Of a DNA stretch of 15,806 nucleotides, positions 7,277 through 13,689 are shown in pieces. The notes under the pieces were generated by a model. It ran no database searches, was not told the origin of the DNA, and saw nothing but the letters and a program-made list of their open reading frames with translations. The stretch's first letter is position 1, and every line of letters starts with the position of its first letter. The translations under genes were made by a program, and so were the position numbers. The stretch is taken from positions 1 through 15,806 of the forward strand of contig JAZRNY010000026.1 in NCBI GenBank assembly GCA_045648445.1. Reading direction: 5' to 3'. This DNA comes from SIG607 sp045648445. Its GTDB lineage: Bacteria; Bacillota; Clostridia; Oscillospirales; Acutalibacteraceae.

Positions 7277-8041
7277 ATGACAGAAACTTTGGCTATGGCG
7301 TACGTTAATATGTACGGTGTATTGGGAACGCTGGAAAATTTATGTCAGTTGGATATCCCTTCACAAGAGATTATTGCAAAACTTAAAAAACCGGTTTCTC
7401 TTTGTTTTAGTGTGAAAAATGGGCCTTGTTGTACCTTTCATTTTAGTAAAGAGGGTTGCAGAATGACCGAAGGGGAGAAAGGTTGCACATGTAAAATGTC
7501 CTTTTCTTCACCCGAAGCGTTTAATAATCTTATTGACAAATCAAAACCGGGTATGCCCACTAAAAATCCCATACAGGTTCTTTCTTTCCTGTTAGGGCCA
7601 TTTACAAAGCTCACCGACCGCTTGAATGAAATTTTACGTCCTTCTGAAGAAGCTATGCAGGACAGAGCATTTTTTGAAAAGAACACTACTCTTACTCTTT
7701 ATACTATCGCAGGCGCTATTTCTGCTTTGGCAAATAACGATTCTATTTCTAAAATCTCTGCAGATTATACCGTAGACGGTGATATTTCTTTGGGAATAAA
7801 AGATACCGCCTATATCACGGTTAACGTAAAGGACAAGCATTTTACCACCATTAAGAGTAAGTGCGAAAATCCTCGCGCCATTATGGAATTTGCCGATTTG
7901 GATTTGGCGGCAGGCTTGTTTGCAGGCAAGGTATCTACTATAAACGAAATGTGCAAGGGTACAATTCGTCTTAGCGGTATGATATCAATGCTTGATAACG
8001 TAAATCGTATTTTGGACCGCGTGTCCGTGTACTTAGGTTAA
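7277..8041 (+). CDS. SCP2-like (sterol-carrier-protein fold) domain protein
   Basis: Cytoplasmic protein of 254 residues with no signal peptide or membrane segment. The C-terminal 110 residues have the SCP2-like pattern: strands in IKDTAYITVNVKDKHFTTIKSK, then a FADLDLAAGLFAGKVSTINEMCKGTIRLSG segment in which a helix and the family's short G-x-I-x-x-x-G-type strand occur. The N-terminal half (FSVKNGPCCTFHFSKEGCRMTEGEKGCTCKMSFSSPEAFNNLIDK) looks like a second, more diverged copy, with a cluster of six cysteines between residues about 43 and 72. SCP2-type domains bind lipids or other hydrophobic ligands. GGAGG (7265-7269) sets the ATG start. The next gene begins 13 nt downstream with its ribosome binding site touching this stop, so the two are co-expressed. 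Ligand and role are unknown; the family call is by eye. Confidence 0.6.
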   Translation: MTETLAMAYVNMYGVLGTLENLCQLDIPSQEIIAKLKKPVSLCFSVKNGPCCTFHFSKEGCRMTEGEKGCTCKMSFSSPEAFNNLIDKSKPGMPTKNPIQVLSFLLGPFTKLTDRLNEILRPSEEAMQDRAFFEKNTTLTLYTIAGAISALANNDSISKISADYTVDGDISLGIKDTAYITVNVKDKHFTTIKSKCENPRAIMEFADLDLAAGLFAGKVSTINEMCKGTIRLSGMISMLDNVNRILDRVSVYLG

Positions 8042-8054
8042 GGAGGAAAATAAG

Positions 8055-9329
8055 ATGAGCAAATATCCTGAATATTCTCACGAAAAAAGTCGCGCTTGGT
8101 TTGATAGAGCGCTTAACGTAATTCCCTCCGGTGTTTACGGACATTTAGGACCCAGTGAAGGTTTGTTTTTGCCGTTAGAAAAGTGGCCTTTAATTTCTTC
8201 AAAGGCTGAGGGTACCTATTTTTGGGATATGGACGGCAACCGTTATTTAGACTTTATGTGCGCTTATGGCCCAAACGTTTTGGGTTACGGTGACCCCGAC
8301 GTAGATAAGGCGGCAATGGAACAGTTAAAGGTAGGAAATTGTACTACTGCGCCTTCCTTTAAAATGGTGGAATGCGCTGAACTTTTAGTAGATACGGTTG
8401 CTTGCGCCGATTGGGCGTTCTTTATGAAAAACGGCACCGATGCTACTACCTTTGCTAATTTGACTGCCCGTGCCGCTACAGGAAGAAAGAAAACTATTTT
8501 CCTTCGCGGATATTATCACGGAAATCAGCCTTGGGCTATGAAGGCTGACTATCCCGGTATATTGCCCGAAGAAGTTGCTAACAACATAGTTGTACCTTGG
8601 TTTGATATTCCTGCTTTAGAAAAAGCCTGGGATTTTGCTAAAGGTGACGTGGCTGCGCTGATTGCTCAACCCTATGACCATGGTAATTTCTATGATAACC
8701 GCCCTGCTACCAAGGAATATTGGGCTGCTGTACGCGAATTTTGTACTAAGCATGGAATAGTGCTTATTATTGACGACGTACGAGCAGGATTTCGATTGGA
8801 TTTAAAGGGTAGCGACCACTATTATGGCTTTAAGGCAGATATCATTTGTTTTTGTAAAGCCTTGGCAAACGGCTATAATATGTCTGCTGCTTGCGGTATC
8901 GAAAGTCTTCGTTCTGCTGCATCAAGTTTAAGTTATACAGGTTCTTACTGGATGAGCGCAGAACCTTTTGCCGCTTGTATTGCTACCGTTGAAAAAATGA
9001 AAAGGTTAGATACTCCAAAGTTGTTCCGTCAACTTGGTACCGAACTTACCGACGGTTTTGTGGCGGCAGGTAAGGCTCACGGATTTGATCTAAAGGTATC
9101 GGGCGAACCTGCATTATTCTATTTGCGAATTACTAATGATGACAGTTTGATGCTTCATCAGGAATGGGTGGCAGAGTGTGTTAGCCGAGGTCTATTTATT
9201 ACAAGCCATCATAATCACTTTATAAACGCAGCCCTTACCGACGAGGATATCGCTCTTGCGGTAGATATTGCAGACGATGCATTCTCGGTAGTAGCCTCCC
9301 GTCATGAAGATTTAGGTTTTACCCGATAA
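8055..9329 (+). CDS. Class III PLP aminotransferase (glutamate-1-semialdehyde aminomutase-like)
   Basis: Cytoplasmic PLP enzyme of 424 residues in the class III aminotransferase family, closest in style to glutamate-1-semialdehyde 2,1-aminomutase-like proteins. Seen motifs: GTYFWDMDGNRYLDFMCAYGPNVLGY near residues 53-78, the phosphate-binding region FFMKNGTDATTFANLTAR (122-139), YYHG (153-156), the PLP aspartate in IIDDVRAGFR (D240), and the Schiff-base lysine K268 in FCKALANGYNMSA. DDVR replaces the commoner DEV(Q/M)TG. There are no heme genes nearby, and it is paired with an SCP2-like gene, so heme synthesis is not implied; a transaminase for another amine or keto substrate is as likely. 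AAGGAGG overlaps the stop of the upstream gene and sits about 8 nt before the ATG. Confidence 0.88.
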   Translation: MSKYPEYSHEKSRAWFDRALNVIPSGVYGHLGPSEGLFLPLEKWPLISSKAEGTYFWDMDGNRYLDFMCAYGPNVLGYGDPDVDKAAMEQLKVGNCTTAPSFKMVECAELLVDTVACADWAFFMKNGTDATTFANLTARAATGRKKTIFLRGYYHGNQPWAMKADYPGILPEEVANNIVVPWFDIPALEKAWDFAKGDVAALIAQPYDHGNFYDNRPATKEYWAAVREFCTKHGIVLIIDDVRAGFRLDLKGSDHYYGFKADIICFCKALANGYNMSAACGIESLRSAASSLSYTGSYWMSAEPFAACIATVEKMKRLDTPKLFRQLGTELTDGFVAAGKAHGFDLKVSGEPALFYLRITNDDSLMLHQEWVAECVSRGLFITSHHNHFINAALTDEDIALAVDIADDAFSVVASRHEDLGFTR

Positions 9330-9509
9330 TTTCTATATTGATTACTTAATATAAAACTTAAAAAAAGTAATGTGTAAAAATGTCAGTTTTTTCAAAAAGC
9401 AGAGGAGTAATTTGTAAACCCGAAACTTATATTTAAAAACTTGAAATTATGATAGGTTGCGTTGAAAAAATTGCAGATTATATAATTTCGTATAAAGTTC
9501 TCAAAAATT
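9330..9509. other. AT-rich intergenic stretch without a supported gene
   Basis: It holds no ORF over 25 codons with a usable ribosome binding site. A 20-residue ORF at 9449-9511 has no Shine-Dalgarno sequence. AGAGGAG at 9401-9407 resembles a ribosome binding site but is followed by no valid reading frame. It may be a decayed remnant or untranslated trailer. Confidence 0.5.
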
Positions 9510-9540
9510 AAACGGCTTGGAGTTATCCAAGCCGTTTTTT
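9510..9540. terminator. Bidirectional terminator between aminotransferase and GNAT genes
   Basis: A perfect 11-bp stem, AAACGGCTTGG (9510-9520) with 9527-9537, has a 6-nt loop. A T-run follows on the plus strand and an A-rich flank gives a T-rich tail on the minus strand. The GNAT stop codon (9539-9541) overlaps its edge. Confidence 0.9.
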
Positions 9541-9982
9541 ATATGAATTTTTTAAGATATACCATATCTTTTAGTTGCACTCCGTCTTCGAAAATGGGGT
9601 GGTCGTAGTTATCGGTGAAAAAATTCGGTATTGTGTGTGAACGGACAAATCCGCATTTTTCGTAAAAGGGTATGGTTAATGGGCTGTCGCCCGTGCCTAC
9701 CTGTAACACCGAAAATTTTTCACGGTACTCTTTAATAATAAAATCAATTAATGCTTTTGCGTAACCTTTGCGTTGAAATTCGGGATAGGTGGCAATGTTT
9801 TTAATTTCAAGTATTCCGTTTCCTTCGTCGGTTACTACACATTCACTTTTAACGGTTTTATCATATAAAAGATACATTTTACCCCTTTTTAGATATCGGT
9901 CGATCATATCTTCTTGTTCGTCTGCTAGTAAAAGCAGGTCTAGATATTCTTTTTTATTTTTTGTAACTTCAATAATTTTCAT
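9539..9982 (-). CDS. GNAT-family N-acetyltransferase
   Basis: Cytoplasmic acetyltransferase of 147 residues that would move an acetyl group from acetyl-CoA to an amine. The core is LEIKNIATYPEFQRKGYAKALIDFIIKEY (about 58-86), where QRKGYA is the pyrophosphate-binding loop of motif A (Q/R-x-x-G-x-A). A later VLQVGTGDSPLTIPFYEKCGFVRSH is the usual motif B region with the FYxxxGF signature. It is the last gene of a minus-strand operon, starting 15 nt after the YczE-like stop. No clear Shine-Dalgarno sequence is seen, so translation may be coupled to the gene before it. Substrate is unknown: protein, small amine and antibiotic are all possible. Confidence 0.88.
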   Translation of the reverse strand: MKIIEVTKNKKEYLDLLLLADEQEDMIDRYLKRGKMYLLYDKTVKSECVVTDEGNGILEIKNIATYPEFQRKGYAKALIDFIIKEYREKFSVLQVGTGDSPLTIPFYEKCGFVRSHTIPNFFTDNYDHPIFEDGVQLKDMVYLKKFI

Positions 9983-9997
9983 AATGTTTTTTAATTT

Positions 9998-10678
9998 TCA
10001 GTTTAGTTTATCACGTAAATTTAAAGCGTCTTTAAAAACAAAATTTTTGTTTAAAAATGTATTTATACTGCCTATTAGCCAACCGTTGATTACGGCGCAA
10101 ACTATTGTGCCCCACTGTATGCCTATAAAATATCCAAATAACGTTAGGGTTAATATAACCGCTAAAACACAACTGCTAAGGTCGTAAAATGTTTTTGTTT
10201 TTGCAATTGGGAGTTTGGTTTTAATCGAAAGTTCTTTAACAAATAATTCGTATGCAGCAGGGGGAAGATAGGTGTTAAAAAACAGCGCTACTCCAAGTGA
10301 ACAAATGGGCAAACCGAGTATATAAAATATAATTCTGCAAACAAGTCCCTCAAGTGTGACAAAACTTGAAAGATAAAGTATACCGTCAAGAATTAATCCG
10401 TAAATGAAAGCGGTAATAAAAGAAAGAATATAACTTTTTTTAACCCTTCCCATAATTACGGATAGTAGAATGAGTAAAAATGCCTGAAAAACATATTCGG
10501 ACATTCCGAAACTGTAAAAGGGAAGAAACTGAGAAATTTTAAGGTGTAAAATATAGGTAGGCGCTACTATCATTGACATACCGAAATTTGCCTTTTCCAT
10601 TAACGCGGTGCCCAAAGCCAGTATGATAATCCCTAAAAAATATGCCGTCTCACAGTAAAAAATTCTTTTTCCTTTCAT
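9998..10678 (-). CDS. YczE/YyaS/YitT-type integral membrane protein
   Basis: Cytoplasmic-membrane protein of 226 residues with about six hydrophobic segments (about residues 11-28, 61-77, 83-104, 111-133, 168-187, 190-208). The N-terminus (RIFYCETAYFLGIIILALGTALMEKANFGMSMIVAPTYIL) and the C-terminal WGTIVCAVINGWLIG are characteristic of the YczE-like family (DUF6198 type). The biochemical role of the family is not established. The ATG at 10676-10678 is preferred over one 18 nt upstream, because GGAGG (complement of 10686-10690) lies 7 nt before it. It sits 57 nt after the radical SAM gene and 15 nt before the GNAT gene, in one operon. Confidence 0.82.
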   Translation of the reverse strand: MKGKRIFYCETAYFLGIIILALGTALMEKANFGMSMIVAPTYILHLKISQFLPFYSFGMSEYVFQAFLLILLSVIMGRVKKSYILSFITAFIYGLILDGILYLSSFVTLEGLVCRIIFYILGLPICSLGVALFFNTYLPPAAYELFVKELSIKTKLPIAKTKTFYDLSSCVLAVILTLTLFGYFIGIQWGTIVCAVINGWLIGSINTFLNKNFVFKDALNLRDKLN

Positions 10679-10735
10679 AATTAAACCTCCAAACATTAAA
10701 CACCGTTTGATACAGAAACGGAAAAAGATATATTT

Positions 10736-11560
10736 TTAAAACCGCTGCGCATAGCCGCATTTTTTGCAAAGTTCTTCGACACCTTTGCGGTTATTAAAGC
10801 CTTCTACTATTTTTTTGGCGCGTTGGCTGTTTAGAATGTCGTTAATATCATCGGTAAAAATATTTCCTAAATTTATAGTGCCTTCGCTGTCAAGACAGCA
10901 GGGAACAACCGTGCCGTCGCATAAAATACCAAAATGGTCTTTTAGTCCATAGCAAAACACCTTTTCGCTTATGACATCAACGTCCTTGTCTGGCCAGACA
11001 AAGCGGTCTCCGTACTCTAAAAACAGTTTATCGCGAATACGTATGCCTTTTGTGTTAGGTGTCCAGTCACCGCTTATTTCACTCTTTAAAAATTCTATGG
11101 CATCACTGTTTTTGCCGTAGTCACAGCCGTTGTTCCAAAGCCTTAGCACAACTATAATTCCGTTTTGACTTGCGCTTTTGGCAAAATCGGCTACTTCGCG
11201 TAAATATTTTAAATGATTATTTTTATCATTTTCTTCAAAACTATGTAGGGAAATACTTACTTTGTGTACCTTTTGATTTATAAGAATATGTCCTTTTTCT
11301 TTAAGCAGCGTTCCGTTGGTGGTGATAATAGATTTAAAACATAAAGAATTAGCAAGAATTATAAAATCTTCTAAATCGGGATGGGTTAGCGGTTCGCCTA
11401 AAAGATGATAATAAATATAATTTGTGTGAGGCTTTATTTTATTTAATACCGTGTCGAATTCGGTTATGTTCATTCTTTTGGGAGGTCTTTTTGTTCTGTG
11501 ACAAAAGGAACAGTTCATATTGCAGGTATTTGTAATTTCAACGTAAACCTTTTTATACAC
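10736..11560 (-). CDS. Radical SAM/SPASM-domain protein
   Basis: Cytoplasmic radical SAM enzyme of 274 residues. The cluster motif is C13-NMN-C17-SF-C20 (CxxxCxxC) in EITNTCNMNCSFC. A GEP-type motif follows in YHLLGEPLTHPD (55-58), then TTNG and ISLHS strands. The C-terminal third is SPASM-like with C203, C214, C221, C222, C265 and C268, including GILCDGTVVPCCLDSEGTINLGNIF, so one auxiliary iron-sulfur cluster or two are likely. SPASM enzymes modify peptides, mature enzymes or act on small molecules; no precursor peptide gene was found nearby. The start is GTG at 11558-11560, supported by GAGGGGG (complement of 11568-11574) 7 nt upstream. It is the first gene of the minus-strand operon with the YczE-like and GNAT genes. 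Confidence 0.88.
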   Translation of the reverse strand: MYKKVYVEITNTCNMNCSFCHRTKRPPKRMNITEFDTVLNKIKPHTNYIYYHLLGEPLTHPDLEDFIILANSLCFKSIITTNGTLLKEKGHILINQKVHKVSISLHSFEENDKNNHLKYLREVADFAKSASQNGIIVVLRLWNNGCDYGKNSDAIEFLKSEISGDWTPNTKGIRIRDKLFLEYGDRFVWPDKDVDVISEKVFCYGLKDHFGILCDGTVVPCCLDSEGTINLGNIFTDDINDILNSQRAKKIVEGFNNRKGVEELCKKCGYAQRF

Positions 11561-11583
11561 GTCTTCGCCCCCTCAAGTTACAT

Positions 11584-11612
11584 ATTGTATCATATTTTCT
11601 TAATAAATGCAA
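11584..11612 (-). promoter_or_regulatory. Promoter for radical SAM operon
   Basis: On the minus strand a TTGCAT -35-like box (complement of 11607-11612), a 17-bp spacer and TACAAT (complement of 11584-11589). It lies back to back with the PadR promoter. Confidence 0.65.
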
Positions 11613-11628
11613 AACAAAAAGTTGTATC

Positions 11629-11657
11629 TTGACAAAACACATACTTCGTGATATGAT
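11629..11657 (+). promoter_or_regulatory. Strong promoter for padR-HAAS-DUF4097 operon
   Basis: A perfect TTGACA (11629-11634), a 17-bp spacer and TATGAT (11652-11657), the best -35 in the window. The -10 is enclosed by an inverted repeat that may be the PadR operator. Confidence 0.88.
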
Positions 11658-11667
11658 GTATTATGTG
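11638..11667. promoter_or_regulatory. Candidate PadR operator over the -10 box
   Basis: CACATA (11638-11643) and TATGTG (11662-11667) form an inverted repeat spanning 30 bp across the -10 region, with partial extra symmetry (ATAC/GTAT) inside. PadR regulators commonly bind palindromes at their own promoter, so autorepression is a reasonable inference. Binding is not shown by sequence alone. Confidence 0.45.
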
Positions 11668-11681
11668 AGAGGAGGTATGGT

Positions 11682-12002
11682 ATGGATATTCAGTTAAAGC
11701 GAGGACTTTTAGACGTATGTGTTCTTGCCGCCATAAAGGACGAGGAATCCTACGGTTATAAAATAATAAAAGACGTAAAGCCTTACGTTGTTCTTTCCGA
11801 ATCAACCCTTTATACTATTTTAAAGCGATTGGAAAATGCGAATATGCTGACCGTTCGTACAGCCGAACACGATGGCAGACTTCGTAAATATTATCATATT
11901 ACACAAGAGGGAATTAAACGAATAGAAGAGTTTAAGAACGATTGGGAAGAAATAGTGTTAATATATAAATTTGTAACTAAGGAGGGAACTAAGAATGGAT
12001 AA
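11682..12002 (+). CDS. PadR-family transcriptional regulator
   Basis: Dimeric winged-helix DNA-binding protein of 106 residues, the short (subfamily 2) PadR size. The N-terminal MDIQLKRGLLDVCVLAAIKDEESYGYKIIKDV, the recognition-helix region LSESTLYTILKRLENANMLTVR and the wing DGRLRKYYHITQEGIKRIEEFKNDW are typical. AGGAGG (11670-11675) sets the ATG. Its frame overlaps the next gene by 8 nt, and the trio PadR, HAAS protein and DUF4097 protein is a common Bacillota cassette, so it most likely represses its own operon and is released by an envelope or small-molecule signal. The ligand is unknown. Confidence 0.95.
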   Translation: MDIQLKRGLLDVCVLAAIKDEESYGYKIIKDVKPYVVLSESTLYTILKRLENANMLTVRTAEHDGRLRKYYHITQEGIKRIEEFKNDWEEIVLIYKFVTKEGTKNG

Positions 12003-12597
12003 GTTTGATTTTTTACTAAAACTTGAAGAAGCCTTATCGGGATTGCCTAAAGACGAACTTGACGAGCGTATAAGCTTTTACGCCGAAATGATAGATGATA
12101 AAATAGAAGACGGAAAATCCGAGGAGCAAGCAATAGCGGAAATCGGAAGCGTTGACGAAATAGCCGAGCAGATTTTAAAGGATATTCCTCTTACTAAAAT
12201 AGTAAAGCAAAAAATAAAGCCTAAGAAAAAACTTAGTGCGGTGGCAATTACCCTTATATGCGCCGGCTTTCCCGTGTGGTTTCCTATACTTATTTCGGTT
12301 TTTGCAGTTGTTTTTTCGCTTTACGTTTGCCTTTGGGTTATAGTTATTTGTCTTTATGCAGTTTCTGTTTCTTGCTTTGGCTCTGCAGTCGGTTCACTTT
12401 TTATGGCAGTAGGTGAAATTACCAATGGAAAGGTTTTCGAAGGAATTGCGCTTATAGGCGCTGCTCTTTTACTAATCGGACTTGGCATACTTTTGTTTAT
12501 TTTTTCAAATCTTGCGGCTAAGAGTGTATTAATACTAACTAAAAAAATGACTTTAGGCATTAAAAAATTGCTTATAAAAAAGGAGGAAGCAAAATGA
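11995..12597 (+). CDS. HAAS/DUF1700 membrane protein
   Basis: Membrane protein of 200 residues. Residues 1-65 are a soluble HAAS (DUF1700) domain: MDKFDFLLKLEEALSGLPKDELDERISFYAEMIDDKIEDGKSEEQAIAEIGSVDEIAEQIL, with the family's LPxxExxExxxYYxExxxD-like pattern. A basic KQKIKPKKK segment precedes about four hydrophobic stretches from residue 82 to 180, and a lysine-rich tail stays in the cytoplasm. The gene overlaps padR by 8 nt and the next gene by 4 nt (ATGA), so the three are translationally coupled. HAAS proteins accompany PadR and DUF4097 proteins and are thought to take part in sensing or regulation; a specific function is not established. Confidence 0.92.
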   Translation: MDKFDFLLKLEEALSGLPKDELDERISFYAEMIDDKIEDGKSEEQAIAEIGSVDEIAEQILKDIPLTKIVKQKIKPKKKLSAVAITLICAGFPVWFPILISVFAVVFSLYVCLWVIVICLYAVSVSCFGSAVGSLFMAVGEITNGKVFEGIALIGAALLLIGLGILLFIFSNLAAKSVLILTKKMTLGIKKLLIKKEEAK

Positions 12598-13559
12598 AAA
12601 CTAAAACTAAAATTAGTCTTATAATAGGCGCTTCTCTTTTTATTCTCGGAGCAGTTATATTTACGGGAGTAATGTCTATGCTAAACTGGAATTTTTTAAG
12701 ACTTTCAACCACTGAATACGAAATGAATACTTATGAAATAAACGAACAATTCAGCGATATCTCCATTATTACCGATACCGCCGATATCACCTTTATAAGT
12801 TCTGATGACGGCAAAACGAAAATAGTGTGTGAGGAATCAACTAACGAAAAGCACAACGTTTACGTTTCAGACTCTACTTTAAAAATCGAACTTAACGACC
12901 AAAGAAAATGGTATCATCATATAGGTATAAACTTTAAAACTCCTAAGCTGACCGTTTATTTGGGTGAAAATCAGTTGGGAAATTTAATTATTAAAGAAGA
13001 TACGGGGGATATTAAAATCCCCGCACGGTTTAGTTTTTTAAGTATTGATATAAAACTTTCTACAGGCGACGTGGAAAATTACGCTTCTGCTTCGGCTGAT
13101 ATAAAAATAGAAACTACAACCGGTCATATTAAGACCGAAAATATAACCGCTCAAAACGTCAGCCTTAATACATCTACCGGTAATATAAAGGTGTCCGATC
13201 TTAAGGCAGACGGTAACTTGAACCTAACGGTTAGTACCGGTAAGACCGCTTTGAATAATATAACCTGCAAAAACATAACTTCAAGCGGAAGTACGGGAGA
13301 TTTAACGGCGATAAATACCGTAGCGGAAGGAAAATTCAATGTAAAAAGAAGTACGGGTGATGTCGGGTTAGAAAAATGTGATGCAGGTGAAATAGAAATA
13401 GTAACCGATACGGGTGACGTTTCGGGAACACTTTTAAGCGAAAAGATTTTTATAACCAAAACCGATACGGGAAGCGTTAAAGTACCTGAAACATTAAACG
13501 GTGGGAAATGTAAAATTACTACAGATACAGGGGATATTAAAATCACTTTGGGAAAGTAA
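12594..13559 (+). CDS. DUF4097 beta-strand-repeat (LiaG-like) protein
   Basis: Membrane-anchored protein of 321 residues with an N-terminal hydrophobic segment (about 7-29) and a long extracytoplasmic region. From residue 137 there are ten Thr-Gly turns (T137, T157, T176, T195, T215, T234, T254, T273, T292, T312) in contexts such as STGD and TDTGD, spaced 19 or 20 residues apart, which points to a regular right-handed solenoid or beta-helix. An earlier TDTADITF at 60-67 resembles a diverged unit. AAGGAGGA (12580-12587) precedes the ATG, which overlaps the stop of the HAAS gene. DUF4097 proteins occur in envelope-stress operons such as the one with LiaG; the ligand is unknown. No clear terminator follows the gene. 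Confidence 0.93.
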   Translation: MKTKTKISLIIGASLFILGAVIFTGVMSMLNWNFLRLSTTEYEMNTYEINEQFSDISIITDTADITFISSDDGKTKIVCEESTNEKHNVYVSDSTLKIELNDQRKWYHHIGINFKTPKLTVYLGENQLGNLIIKEDTGDIKIPARFSFLSIDIKLSTGDVENYASASADIKIETTTGHIKTENITAQNVSLNTSTGNIKVSDLKADGNLNLTVSTGKTALNNITCKNITSSGSTGDLTAINTVAEGKFNVKRSTGDVGLEKCDAGEIEIVTDTGDVSGTLLSEKIFITKTDTGSVKVPETLNGGKCKITTDTGDIKITLGK

Positions 13560-13626
13560 AAAAAGGAAATGTATATGTAAAAAATGAAAAAGTTTAAAAA
13601 AATATACCATAAATTGCATTTATGTG

Positions 13627-13654
13627 TTGCAAAATCAGCATTAAAAGGTATAAT
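13627..13654 (+). promoter_or_regulatory. Promoter for GH3 gene
   Basis: TTGCAA (13627-13632), a 16-bp spacer and TATAAT (13649-13654), about 36 bp before the GH3 start. Confidence 0.65.
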
Positions 13655-13689
13655 GGAATTATAGTAAAAACTATTGAGAAGGTGTATTT

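Noticed and set aside
8055..9329. Assignment of the aminotransferase as hemL in heme synthesis
   Set aside because: The sequence is only generally like glutamate-1-semialdehyde aminomutase and no tetrapyrrole gene is nearby.
9449..9511. 20-residue ORF downstream of the aminotransferase
   Set aside because: It has no Shine-Dalgarno sequence, is very short, and ends inside a terminator arm.
13151..13546. 131-residue minus-strand ORF opposite the DUF4097 gene
   Set aside because: It is a shadow of the repetitive Thr-Gly coding sequence on the plus strand, giving a Pro-Val-Ser repeat with no start signal.
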